41,680 bases of DNA from Lysinibacillus sp. ZYM-1 (GTDB taxonomy: Bacteria; Bacillota; Bacilli; Bacillales_A; Planococcaceae): contig NZ_KQ465139.1 in the NCBI RefSeq assembly GCF_001308875.1, positions 1 to 41,680 of the forward strand, in the 5' to 3' direction. Shown here in pieces: positions 24,125 through 32,800 of the stretch (positions are counted from its first letter, which is position 1; each line of letters begins with the position of its first letter). The notes under the pieces were generated by a model. The model made no database searches. It had not been told where the DNA came from and saw only the letters and a list, made by a program, of their open reading frames with translations. Position numbers and translations under genes: made by a program.

Positions 24125-25087
24125 ATGGGCTCATTTATTTTAAAAAGGTTAATAAACCTTATTCCAACACTGTTAGTGGTTGGCATCATCGTATTTATTA
24201 TTACGAGAATGATTCCAGGTGACCCGGCTTCTGTCATGCTTGGTCCACAAGCAAGTGTGGAAGATGTAGAGAATTTAAGGGAAGAGCTGGGGTTAAATAA
24301 GTCAATGCCCTCACAATTTATTTCATATGTAGGGGACTTAGCGCAGTTAAATTTGGGCTATTCCTATTCATATAGTGAGTCTGTTTTTGGGCTTATTATC
24401 GAAAGATTCCCTAATACAGTCATACTCGCGTTAGCCGCATTGTTAATAGCTGTCGTGATAGGAATCCCAGCAGGTATATTGGCAGCTAGAAAGCAAAACA
24501 CAATTGTTGATTATGTTGTCATGCTTGTATCACTAGTCGGAGTATCCATGCCAATTTTTTGGTTGGGGATCATGCTTGTTTTATTCTTTAGTGTCAATCT
24601 TGGTTGGTTTCCTGCGACCGGGATGGGGAATATCAGTGAAGGCTTATGGCCCTATTTGAAGCATTTGATTTTGCCCGCCTTTGCTTTAGCAACAATTCCG
24701 ATGGCGACATTCGCACGTATTACACGTTCGAGTATGTTAGAGGTAATTTCACAAGACTATATTAAAACAGCTCGTTCTAAAGGTATTAAAGAATATTTGG
24801 TTATTGGGAAGCATGCCTTTAAAAATGCTCTAACACCAATTTTAACGGTATTAGGTATGCAAATTTCCAATTTATTAGGTGGTGCGGTTTTAACAGAAAC
24901 GATTTTTAGTTGGCCTGGGATGGGACGACTGATTGTAGATGCCATTGATAAACGTGATTTTGTAGTCGTACAAGGTACAGTTATTTTCATTGCGTTTATC
25001 TTTGTCCTAGTTAATTTAATAGTTGATGTGCTTTATAAGGTTGTAAATCCGAAGGTCAATCTAGAATCGAATGGAGGGAAGAAATAA
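24125..25087 (+). CDS. Peptide-type ABC transporter permease (DppB family)
   Basis: This 320-residue membrane permease has six hydrophobic spans. The N-terminal MGSFILKRLINLIPTLLVVG starts the family's first helix, and the EAA-loop region is RSKGIKEYLVIGKHAFKNAL, which contacts the ATPases. The GAVLTETIFSWPGMGRLIVDAI stretch is a DppB signature. AAAAGGAGG (24107-24114) is about 10 nt before the ATG. It is the first gene of the rightward arm and is spaced 2 nt from the DppC-like gene. Confidence 0.95.
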   Translation: MGSFILKRLINLIPTLLVVGIIVFIITRMIPGDPASVMLGPQASVEDVENLREELGLNKSMPSQFISYVGDLAQLNLGYSYSYSESVFGLIIERFPNTVILALAALLIAVVIGIPAGILAARKQNTIVDYVVMLVSLVGVSMPIFWLGIMLVLFFSVNLGWFPATGMGNISEGLWPYLKHLILPAFALATIPMATFARITRSSMLEVISQDYIKTARSKGIKEYLVIGKHAFKNALTPILTVLGMQISNLLGGAVLTETIFSWPGMGRLIVDAIDKRDFVVVQGTVIFIAFIFVLVNLIVDVLYKVVNPKVNLESNGGKK

Positions 25088-25089
25088 CA

Positions 25090-25956
25090 ATGACGCAAGC
25101 AATTGTCAATGAAACTAGAAAAAGAAATATATTGTTGCGAAAGTTGCTGAAAAATAAATTAGCAACAATTGGGTTAATCATTGTATCTTTGATGGCCATT
25201 GTTGCTATTTTCGCCCCATTGATTGCTACTCATCCACCAAATGAAATGATTGTTGGTAAATCATTTTTACCTATGAATACGGAAGGGCATTTGCTTGGAA
25301 CGGATAACTATGGACGAGATTTGTTTAGTCGCTTAGTTTATGGTACCCGAATATCTATGATTGTCGGGATTGCAGCAGTGTTGTTTGGTGCTGTATTTGG
25401 GACATTACTCGGTCTTGTTGCAGGATATTTTGGAGGTCGTAGCGATTCGATTATCATGCGTACAATGGATGGCCTTTTTGCCTTTCCATTCATTCTGCTA
25501 GCTATTACGCTTATGACGGTGTTAGGGCAAGGGCTTGTAAACGTTATTGTAGCCATTGGTATTGCCAATATCCCAGGATTTGCAAGGCTTGTTCGTGGGC
25601 AAGTTTTAAGTGTGAAAGAAGAAGAATTTATTGAGGTAACACATTCTTTAGGGGCTACACATACACGAATTATTTTTAGTCATATATTACCCAACTGCTT
25701 AGCTCCCTTAATCGTCTATGGAACGATGAGTACAGCAGGCGCTATTATTTCGGAGGCTGCACTTAGCTTTTTAGGATTAGGGGTACAGCCTCCGACAGCT
25801 TCATGGGGGAGTATTTTAAAAGATGGCAAAGACTTTTTAGTATTAAATCCTCAAATGGCGACATTTTCAGGTATCTGTATTTTATTAACAGTTCTAGGTA
25901 TAAACCTGTTAGGGGATGGATTGCGTGATGCATTAGATCCGAAAATGAAAGTTTAA
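25090..25956 (+). CDS. Peptide-type ABC transporter permease (DppC family)
   Basis: This 288-residue membrane permease is the partner of the DppB-like protein. It has the DppC N-terminal domain (residues about 10-65), the motif HLLGTDNYGRDLFSRLVYGTR, and the C-terminal EAALSFLGLGVQPPTASWG. The EAA loop is THSLGATHTRIIFSHILPNC. The ATG at 25090 uses GGAGGGAAG at the end of the preceding gene. Its stop (25954-25956) overlaps an unused ATG of the next frame. Confidence 0.95.
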   Translation: MTQAIVNETRKRNILLRKLLKNKLATIGLIIVSLMAIVAIFAPLIATHPPNEMIVGKSFLPMNTEGHLLGTDNYGRDLFSRLVYGTRISMIVGIAAVLFGAVFGTLLGLVAGYFGGRSDSIIMRTMDGLFAFPFILLAITLMTVLGQGLVNVIVAIGIANIPGFARLVRGQVLSVKEEEFIEVTHSLGATHTRIIFSHILPNCLAPLIVYGTMSTAGAIISEAALSFLGLGVQPPTASWGSILKDGKDFLVLNPQMATFSGICILLTVLGINLLGDGLRDALDPKMKV

Positions 25957-25973
25957 TGGAAGGGGGTGGCGTC

Positions 25974-26996
25974 ATGACTGAACGTTTACTAGATGTAGAA
26001 AATTTAACAGTAGAATTTAAAAGTGGCGGCTCTACAATGAAAGCTGTTAATGGAGTCAATTTACAATTAAATAAGAAGGAAACACTAGGGATTGTTGGCG
26101 AGTCTGGATCAGGAAAAAGTGTTACAGCCACTGCTCTTATGCGATTAATTCCATCTCCGCCAGGAAAAATAACGAACGGAAATATTTACTTTAATGGGCG
26201 CGATTTAATGGGGATTTCAGAAAAGGAAATGCGAAATGTCAGAGGTAATGAAATGTCAATGATTTTTCAAGACCCTATTACAAGTTTGAATCCCGTTTTA
26301 ACGGTGGGCAATCAAATTATAGAAGTAATCCAAGCTCATGAAAATATATCCAAGAAAGATGCAGCTACAAAAGCTGTTGATATGCTGAAAATGGTAGGTA
26401 TTCCAGAGCCAGAAAAACGTTTGAAAATGTATCCTCATGAATTTTCAGGTGGGATGCGTCAGCGTGTCATGATCGCTATTGCGCTTGCTTGTAATCCGAA
26501 GCTACTTATTGCCGATGAGCCAACTACAGCATTGGATGTAACTGTGCAGGCTCAAATTCTTGATTTGATGAAAAAGTTACAGCAAGAACACGATACAGCC
26601 ATTATTATGATTACGCATGATTTAGGGGTTGTCTGGGAGCTTTGTGACAAAGTGAATGTCATGTATGCAGGTCGTACAGTGGAGTCTACTACAACAAGAC
26701 AGCTCTACGAAAAACCATTACACCCATATACTTGGGGGTTATTAGAATCTCAAATTACAATGGGTACACAAGGGCAACAGAGATTGCCAGCCATTCCAGG
26801 TAGCCCACCCGATTTAACGATGCCACATAGTGGTTGTCATTTTGCAGCTCGCTGCCCGTTAGCAACGGATGTATGCCGACAGACAGTGCCCGATTTAGTG
26901 GAAGTACAAGACAATCATTTTGTAGCTTGCCATTTGCAATCAAAAGATCAAATTGTCGCACGGAAAGAGGGGATTTTTAATGCAACAGCCCAATGA
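25974..26996 (+). CDS. Peptide-type ABC transporter ATPase (DppD family)
   Basis: This 340-residue cytoplasmic ATPase has Walker A GESGSGKS near residue 44, the Q-loop FQDPITSLNP, signature FSGGMRQRVMIA and Walker B LLIADEPTTALD. The C-terminal oligopeptide/dipeptide transporter domain has the four-cysteine region CHFAARCPLATDVCRQ and VACH, often an iron-sulfur site in this family. An ATG at 25956 is in frame but overlaps the DppC stop and lacks a ribosome binding site. The ATG at 25974 has GGGGGTGG and is preferred. It overlaps the next ATPase gene by 17 nt. Confidence 0.94.
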   Translation: MTERLLDVENLTVEFKSGGSTMKAVNGVNLQLNKKETLGIVGESGSGKSVTATALMRLIPSPPGKITNGNIYFNGRDLMGISEKEMRNVRGNEMSMIFQDPITSLNPVLTVGNQIIEVIQAHENISKKDAATKAVDMLKMVGIPEPEKRLKMYPHEFSGGMRQRVMIAIALACNPKLLIADEPTTALDVTVQAQILDLMKKLQQEHDTAIIMITHDLGVVWELCDKVNVMYAGRTVESTTTRQLYEKPLHPYTWGLLESQITMGTQGQQRLPAIPGSPPDLTMPHSGCHFAARCPLATDVCRQTVPDLVEVQDNHFVACHLQSKDQIVARKEGIFNATAQ

Positions 26997-27987
26997 GTTG
27001 GTCTTAAAGGTCAGTAATTTAAAAAAGCACTTTCCCATTAAAAGTTCAATTCCTTTTAAAAAGACTACACAATTTGTGAAAGCAGTAGATGGTGTAAGTT
27101 TTGAATTATATAAGGGAGAGACACTTGGGATTGTGGGCGAATCTGGTTGTGGGAAATCGACAGTAGCTCGTTTAATCAACCAGTTAATTTCACCAACAGA
27201 GGGCATCGTTGAGTTTAAGGGAACCGATTTAGCAAGCTTAAATACGAAGGATATCCGCTCTGCTCGAAAATCTATACAAATGGTTTTCCAAAATCCCTAT
27301 GCATCGTTGGATCCTCGTAGAACGATTGAATATCTAATTGCAGAACCATTAGTGATACATGGTATAGGCGATGAAACATCACGTAAAAAGCGTGTCATTG
27401 AATTGCTTGAAACAGTAGGGTTGAGTGCTTATCATGCAAAACGTCATCCACATGAATTTTCAGGAGGGCAAAGACAGCGCATCAATATTGCACGTGCTCT
27501 CGCACTCCAACCGGATATTGTTGTTTGTGATGAACCTGTATCTGCCTTAGATGTATCTGTACAAGCACAAGTGATCAATCTATTAAAAGATTTACAGAAA
27601 GATTTTGGTTTAACCTATATTTTTATTTCACACGATTTAAATGTTGTGAATTATATGTGTGACCGGATTGCCGTGATGTATTTAGGCAAAATTGTGGAGA
27701 TTGGCACATACAGGGAGATTTATGATAACCCTCAACATCCATATACACAGGCTTTGTTATCGGCCATTCCTAAGGAAAACCCTTTTGATGCGAAGGAACG
27801 AATTATTTTATCAGGGGATGTTCCAAGTCCTGTGAATCCTCCGAGTGGCTGTGCCTTCCACAAACGTTGTCGTTTCGCCACAGAAAAATGTGCAGACGTA
27901 CAACCGACACTCGATACAGTGACAGCTACCCATCAAGTTTCATGTCACTTATTTAAAGCTATTCAGCAAGAAGTATCTACAACATAG
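26980..27987 (+). CDS. Peptide-type ABC transporter ATPase (DppF family)
   Basis: This 335-residue ATPase pairs with the DppD-like one. Walker A is GESGCGKST, the Q-loop FQNPYASLDPR, the signature FSGGQRQRINIA and Walker B VVCDEPVSALD. The C-terminal cysteine region is CAFHKRCRFATEKC. A TTG at 26953 would extend the frame, but the ATG at 26980 follows AAAGAGGGG at proper spacing. Together the four genes encode a complete peptide importer whose binding protein is on the divergent arm. Confidence 0.94.
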   Translation: MQQPNELVLKVSNLKKHFPIKSSIPFKKTTQFVKAVDGVSFELYKGETLGIVGESGCGKSTVARLINQLISPTEGIVEFKGTDLASLNTKDIRSARKSIQMVFQNPYASLDPRRTIEYLIAEPLVIHGIGDETSRKKRVIELLETVGLSAYHAKRHPHEFSGGQRQRINIARALALQPDIVVCDEPVSALDVSVQAQVINLLKDLQKDFGLTYIFISHDLNVVNYMCDRIAVMYLGKIVEIGTYREIYDNPQHPYTQALLSAIPKENPFDAKERIILSGDVPSPVNPPSGCAFHKRCRFATEKCADVQPTLDTVTATHQVSCHLFKAIQQEVSTT

Positions 27988-28048
27988 TCGAAATACTTAA
28001 AAATGGTAATGAACAAAATTTTCAAGTAGAAAAAGGAGCGGACTAATT

Positions 28049-29002
28049 ATGTCATTGAAGCATGTTATTGAATTATACGAGTTAATGGATAGTATTTATG
28101 TAAATGGTGAGGTTATCAAAGAGTATTTACACAATATTAATCCAACTGCAGATGTAGTAGTAAAAACAATTAAAGGTGAAAATGGCTCAACCGATTTTGT
28201 CCGCGTTCTAGTGAAAGGAAAGAACGGAAAATCTTCAGGTGGCGATGCGCCTACATTAGGAATCATCGGTCGTTTAGGAGGCATCGGGGCACGTCCTGAA
28301 ATGACGGGCTTTGTATCGGATGGTGATGGTGCACTAGCTTGTATGGCTGGCGCAGCAAAAGCCATTGATATGACTTTAAAAGGTGACCAGTTAGAGGGAG
28401 ATGTTATTTTCTCAACGCATATTTGTCCAACCGCACCTACTTTGCCACATGAGCCAGTGCCATTTATGAATTCTCCAGTAGATATTAGTGTAATGAACGA
28501 AAATGAAGTGGAAGAATCAATGGATGCCATTCTCTCGATTGATACAACGAAAGGTAATCAAGTATGTAACCATAAAGGATTTGCCATTACACCGACAGTC
28601 AAAGAAGGTTACATATTAAAAATTAGTGATGATTTACTACAAATTTACACGCAATCAGCAGGTATATCACCAGTTGTGCTACCGATTACAATGCAAGACA
28701 TCACTCCATATGGTAATGGTTTATTCCACATCAATAGTATTTTACAACCCGCTGTGGCAACATCAAGTCCTGTTGTAGGTGTAGCTATCACGACAGAATC
28801 TGTCGTAGCAGGCTGTGCAACGGGTGCAACACATGTTACAGATGTAGAAAATGTTGTTCGATTTGTTTTAGAAGTAGCTAAAACGTATGGGGCTCATAAA
28901 TGCACCTTCTTTGATGAAAAGCAGTTTAGTCATATGAAAAATTTATATGGAAGCATGAAGCACTTACAAACTAAAGGAAATGAGGTACACGCACATGAAT
29001 GA
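28049..29002 (+). CDS. DUF1177 protein
   Basis: This 317-residue protein matches the DUF1177 family as I remember it: an N-terminal LKHVIELYELMDSIYVNGE, the glycine-rich GIIGRLGGIGARPEMTGFVS, and FSTHICPTAPTLPHEPVPFM. Conserved Asp, His and Cys residues in these stretches suggest an enzyme, but no activity is known to me. It has no signal peptide or membrane helix. The ATG has an AAAAAGGAGCG ribosome binding site. It overlaps the M20 hydrolase gene by 8 nt, so the two are probably translated together and act on the same pathway. Confidence 0.85.
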   Translation: MSLKHVIELYELMDSIYVNGEVIKEYLHNINPTADVVVKTIKGENGSTDFVRVLVKGKNGKSSGGDAPTLGIIGRLGGIGARPEMTGFVSDGDGALACMAGAAKAIDMTLKGDQLEGDVIFSTHICPTAPTLPHEPVPFMNSPVDISVMNENEVEESMDAILSIDTTKGNQVCNHKGFAITPTVKEGYILKISDDLLQIYTQSAGISPVVLPITMQDITPYGNGLFHINSILQPAVATSSPVVGVAITTESVVAGCATGATHVTDVENVVRFVLEVAKTYGAHKCTFFDEKQFSHMKNLYGSMKHLQTKGNEVHAHE

Positions 29003-30263
29003 TTTACAAGCACTTAAAAGGCAATTAGTAGATGCAGTGGAAAATCATCAAGAAGAGTTAATTGATTTTTGTTCGAAACTCATTCAAATTCCAAGTGTCA
29101 ATCCTCCAGGTGATACGACCGAAATAACAGCTTTTATCGAGAATTATTTAAATGATGTAGGCATAACTTTTCAAAAATATGAGGCTGCGGATAAAATGTT
29201 TAATTTAGTAGCTTCTATTGGAAGTGCTGACGGAAAAGAACTCGTTTATTGTGGTCATACAGATGTTGTGCCTGTTGGTGATTTATCAAAATGGGATTTT
29301 GATCCATTCTCAGGGGAAGTGAAGGATGGCTGGATGCTTGGTCGTGGTGCAAGTGATATGAAAGCGGGTTTAGCAGGTATTATTTTTGCAACAAAACTAC
29401 TTAAGGAAATGAATGTTGAATTGCCAGGGAAATTAACCTTAGCCATTGTACCTGATGAAGAAACAGGTGGCGAATATGGTGTTCCTTGGCTGTTAGAGCG
29501 TGGTTTGGTGAGAGGCGATGGCTGCTTAATCGCAGAGCCTTCATCTCCATTAAATCCAACCATTGGCCAAAAGGGATCTTATTGGTTTGAATTAGAAGTG
29601 CACGGGGAGCCTGGACATGGAAGTTTATCTCCTTTAGCAGGTCGTAATGCGATTAACGATGCAATCAGAGCTATACAAGAAATTCGCACACTATGGGATA
29701 TGGAAATAGCCATTCCTGAAGAGGTGCAGCCACTTATAGAAGTATCTAAAAAATACATGCGTGAAGTGGAGAAAGATCGCTTGAAATATCAAGAAGTACT
29801 AGAGAAAATTACTGTAAATATTGGTACAATTGAGGGGGGTACGAAGTCCAACGTTATCCCAGATTATTGTAAGGTACAGGTCGATTGTCGCTTACCATTT
29901 GGCATTACACAAGAAGAGGTAACAGAAATTTTGAAGAATAAATTAGATGGCTTGGACATTGAGTATTCGATCAGACGTTTTGGCTTCAAAAGTGTAGCTA
30001 ATTATACCCCTGCTGATAATCCTGTTTGCCAATCGATTGTAGAAAATATTTCATTTGTAACAGGGCTTGAGGCATATGGTGTTATGCAATGGGCAAGCAG
30101 TGATGCTCGGCATTTCAGACAATATGATATTCCGGTTTTACAGTATGGGCCGGCTTATTTACCGAGTATTCATGGTTATAATGAAAAAGTGCGTGTTGAG
30201 GATATCGTACGCTGTGCAAAAGTATATATTACTGCTGCTGTTGATTTCCTCTATCAAAAGTAA
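28995..30263 (+). CDS. M20-family amidohydrolase/peptidase (ArgE/DapE type)
   Basis: This 422-residue dinuclear-zinc hydrolase has the first motif YCGHTDVVPVG (His88, Asp90), bridging Asp121 in GRGASDMKAG, general base Glu155 with Glu156 in VPDEETGGE, and a C-terminal SIHGYNE. It would cleave an amide such as an N-acyl amino acid or a short peptide in the cytoplasm. The frame opens at 28980, but the ATG at 28995 has a GAGGT ribosome binding site and the better spacing. It is translationally coupled to the DUF1177 gene. Confidence 0.92.
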   Translation: MNDLQALKRQLVDAVENHQEELIDFCSKLIQIPSVNPPGDTTEITAFIENYLNDVGITFQKYEAADKMFNLVASIGSADGKELVYCGHTDVVPVGDLSKWDFDPFSGEVKDGWMLGRGASDMKAGLAGIIFATKLLKEMNVELPGKLTLAIVPDEETGGEYGVPWLLERGLVRGDGCLIAEPSSPLNPTIGQKGSYWFELEVHGEPGHGSLSPLAGRNAINDAIRAIQEIRTLWDMEIAIPEEVQPLIEVSKKYMREVEKDRLKYQEVLEKITVNIGTIEGGTKSNVIPDYCKVQVDCRLPFGITQEEVTEILKNKLDGLDIEYSIRRFGFKSVANYTPADNPVCQSIVENISFVTGLEAYGVMQWASSDARHFRQYDIPVLQYGPAYLPSIHGYNEKVRVEDIVRCAKVYITAAVDFLYQK

Positions 30264-30291
30264 GAGATTAGCTACTCTCTTACTTTTGATA
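30252..30291. terminator. 16-bp perfect hairpin over the M20 stop codon
   Basis: TATCAAAAGTAAGAGA (30252-30267) pairs perfectly with TCTCTTACTTTTGATA (30276-30291), with an 8-nt loop. The left arm contains the M20 stop codon. No T run follows, so it may protect mRNA ends or attenuate expression rather than terminate fully. Confidence 0.6.
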
Positions 30292-30397
30292 AAGTGATAT
30301 CAGGTGCTTACGGCTGTTAAATCCTTCAATTATTTCCCCCTTAAGAGAGGGACTTGCAGCCGTTTGTGCAGATAAATAGATCAGAAGGATGAGAGAA

Positions 30398-31159
30398 ATG
30401 CTAAAGACGTTAAATTTATCAATTGCGGTTTTAAAAATGTTTACAAAAGAAAAGCCCACATGGGGCGGTCGAGAGTTAGCAATGGCGATGAACATGAATC
30501 ATACAAATTTATATCGCATTCTTGAAACATTTGAGAATAATGGATTTATTACAAAAGATCCTGTAACAAAAAAGTATTCCTTGGGTATTGCATTATGGGA
30601 AATTGGTATGAATATGTATGATTCATTAAACATAGATCAGCTATGTATGCCTGTTCTGGATAACTTAAAGGATGTCACTGGTGAAACTGCCATTTTTACA
30701 GTTTTGAATGGATTGGAAGCGTTAACTTTACTAAAAGCAGAACCTGTGAATAAGGTGAAATTTACGGTTTCAAGAGGAAGTAGATCTCCACTTTATGTAG
30801 GCGCTTCCTATCGGTCGATGCTTGCTTTCCTTAGCGAAGAGCAAATTTCCAAGGTTATTGATGAACCACTAACTGCTTATACAAATAATACAATGACGAA
30901 TGCAAATGAAATAAGGTCAGAGCTTGAAAAAATTCGTAGCTGTGGGTATGCGCTCAGTAACAGTGAATATTCTGTTGATGTATTGGCACTTGCTATGCCT
31001 ATATTTAATAGTGACGAAAAGGTCGTAGCCTCTATTACTGTTTCGGGTCCTATTTATCGATTTACAGAACAACGTGTACCAGAAGTTTTGGGACCTTTAA
31101 CAGAGGCTAGAAATGAAATAGAAGGAATCATTCGTAGATATCATTTAAATTTTAATTAA
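30398..31159 (+). CDS. IclR-family transcriptional regulator
   Basis: This 253-residue regulator has an N-terminal winged helix-turn-helix (about residues 8-65, with WGGRELAMAMNMNHTNLYRI) and a C-terminal IclR effector-binding domain (about 80-250, with SRGSRSPLYVGASYRSMLAF and SVDVLALAMPIF). It most likely binds a pathway intermediate and controls both arms of the cluster through the repeated 23-bp element, 6 kb upstream. The ATG at 30389 lies too close to AGAAGG, so the ATG at 30398 is chosen. The leader before it contains ACGGCTG (30310-30316), which can pair with CAGCCGT (30357-30363). Confidence 0.92.
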   Translation: MLKTLNLSIAVLKMFTKEKPTWGGRELAMAMNMNHTNLYRILETFENNGFITKDPVTKKYSLGIALWEIGMNMYDSLNIDQLCMPVLDNLKDVTGETAIFTVLNGLEALTLLKAEPVNKVKFTVSRGSRSPLYVGASYRSMLAFLSEEQISKVIDEPLTAYTNNTMTNANEIRSELEKIRSCGYALSNSEYSVDVLALAMPIFNSDEKVVASITVSGPIYRFTEQRVPEVLGPLTEARNEIEGIIRRYHLNFN

Positions 31160-31170
31160 GGAGTACTAGT

Positions 31171-32094
31171 ATGCAACATTTACATGACATTGCACTCAAT
31201 ATTTTAAAAGGTAATTTAAATGTTCAATCATCAGAAACTCTTTTAATTCTGACAGATATTCAAAAGCAAGATATAGCGAAAATTTTTTATGAGGCGGGGC
31301 TAACGATAACAGCTAAAACGATGTTTCTGGTTATGCCTTTATTGGAAAAATCAGGGCAAGAGCCTATTTATGCAGTTTCATCGCTTATGGGAAATGCAGA
31401 TGTCACACTTTGTATGACCACTCACTCTTTGACACATACAGCGGCTCGCAAAAATGCTTGTGAAAAAGGTGGACGTGTAGCGACAATGCCAGGTGTTACA
31501 TTGGAGATGCTTGAACAAGGCGCGCTTCATGCAGATGCGCACGAGATAGAGGTTATGGTAGAAAAATATGTCCAGCTACTTGATAAGGCTACAGGTATTC
31601 AAATCGTCAAAGATGGCCATGAGCTAACATTCAGTGTGGAAAACCGTTTAGGAATTCGTTCAACTGGCGTTATTCGTCAACCAGGGGAGTATGGCAATAT
31701 TCCTTCGGGAGAATCTTACATTGCACCAGTAGAAACATCTGCGAATGGTGAAATAGTAGTGGATGGTTCAATTGCTAATATTGGTGTCTTACAGGAACCA
31801 TTATTATTGAAAATATCCAACGGGCGATTAATAGAGGCAATCGGTCCTGATGGTCCTCGATTACTAGAGTTACTTGGTGAAGGAAACGGTCGAATCATTG
31901 CAGAGTTTGGCATTGGAGCCAACAAAAGTGCCGTTTTATGTGGCAATGTACTGGAAGATGAGAAAGTCTATGGGACAATCCATATTGCATTTGGTAGCAA
32001 TGTTCCGTTCGGCGGAGCAAATGCTGCAGATGTTCATATTGATTGTGTAGTGAAAAGCCCCATTGTTTATTTCGATGGTCAGCAAGTAATTTAA
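31171..32094 (+). CDS. Aminopeptidase-like protein (M29-related)
   Basis: This 307-residue protein resembles the leucyl aminopeptidase/M29-related family often found with DUF1177 and AroM genes (memory-based). Visible stretches are a Rossmann-like N-terminal half (about residues 1-120, ending ATMPGVTLEMLEQGALHAD). The C-terminal catalytic-like half has NIPSGESYIAPVE, GIGANKSAVLCGNVLEDEKV, GTIHIAFGSN and HIDCVV. His, Glu and Asp residues here could bind metal. The GGAGTACTAGT ribosome binding site precedes the ATG, and 11 nt separate it from the regulator gene. A terminator follows, making it the last gene of the rightward arm. Confidence 0.8.
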   Translation: MQHLHDIALNILKGNLNVQSSETLLILTDIQKQDIAKIFYEAGLTITAKTMFLVMPLLEKSGQEPIYAVSSLMGNADVTLCMTTHSLTHTAARKNACEKGGRVATMPGVTLEMLEQGALHADAHEIEVMVEKYVQLLDKATGIQIVKDGHELTFSVENRLGIRSTGVIRQPGEYGNIPSGESYIAPVETSANGEIVVDGSIANIGVLQEPLLLKISNGRLIEAIGPDGPRLLELLGEGNGRIIAEFGIGANKSAVLCGNVLEDEKVYGTIHIAFGSNVPFGGANAADVHIDCVVKSPIVYFDGQQVI

Positions 32095-32097
32095 ATA

Positions 32098-32130
32098 AAA
32101 GCGTGTCTTCATTAGAAGCACGCTTTTTTG
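32098..32130 (+). terminator. Terminator of the rightward accessory arm
   Basis: AAAGCGTG (32098-32105) pairs with CACGCTTT (32119-32126), with inner pairing CTTC/GAAG, followed by a six-T run. Confidence 0.9.
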
Positions 32131-32332
32131 CTGATTCTAACGGTATTTAAAGTTGCTTGTCTTTGTCTGATTACACTATAGTTAACATAGATAACCTAGA
32201 GGGAATTGAATGATTTGTACTGAAAATGCAATCCCATTAATACAGGAATCAAGAATTCACTATGTCCATAACATAAAAGCAATGAATAAGTGACTTCTGT
32301 TATTCAACATGAAAGAACGTGAGGTTGAAGAT

Positions 32333-32800
32333 ATGTTAACATTTACAGATTTACATGGCCTGCGCGTCGATTTGAGTTTTACGAGAGGTGAATTTGACGT
32401 AGAACCCAAACACGTCCTTGTTTTTTTAAAGCATGAAAATAAGTGGCTATGTACCATTCATAAACGACGTGGCGTAGAGGTGCCAGGGGGCAAATTAGAG
32501 GAAGGCGAAACATTAGAGGACGCAGCAATAAGAGAAGTATTTGAAGAAACTGGTGTCCGTGTGAAAAATCTTCAATGGTTCGCAGAATATGCGGTTCATG
32601 ATGACATATTATTTTGTAAAACGGTTTTTACTGCACAGTTTGCGGGGCAGGAGGACATTGAATTTGATTTAGAAACATCGGGTATGCTGTGGTTATCTGA
32701 TGAAGAATTCGCCTATCATCCAAACTTGAGCTTTCATATGAAAGATGAGGGAATGAAGAAAATGCTGGAGGAGTTGAAACAATGTGACAAACAATGGTGA
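32333..32800 (+). CDS. ytkD: NUDIX hydrolase, YtkD-like nucleoside triphosphatase
   Basis: This 155-residue NUDIX enzyme is likely to hydrolyse oxidised nucleoside triphosphates such as 8-oxo-dGTP, as B. subtilis YtkD does. The Nudix box starts GGKLEEGETLEDAAIREVF at residue 52 and ends EETGV, with all metal-binding glutamates present. The N-terminal FTDLHGLRVDLSF and PKHVLVF fit YtkD. The ATG at 32333 is preferred over 32309 because GAGGT lies 8-9 nt before it. It overlaps the next hydrolase gene by 17 nt and sits near pckA, as in B. subtilis. The 238-bp gap before it shows no further gene. Confidence 0.85.
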   Translation: MLTFTDLHGLRVDLSFTRGEFDVEPKHVLVFLKHENKWLCTIHKRRGVEVPGGKLEEGETLEDAAIREVFEETGVRVKNLQWFAEYAVHDDILFCKTVFTAQFAGQEDIEFDLETSGMLWLSDEEFAYHPNLSFHMKDEGMKKMLEELKQCDKQW

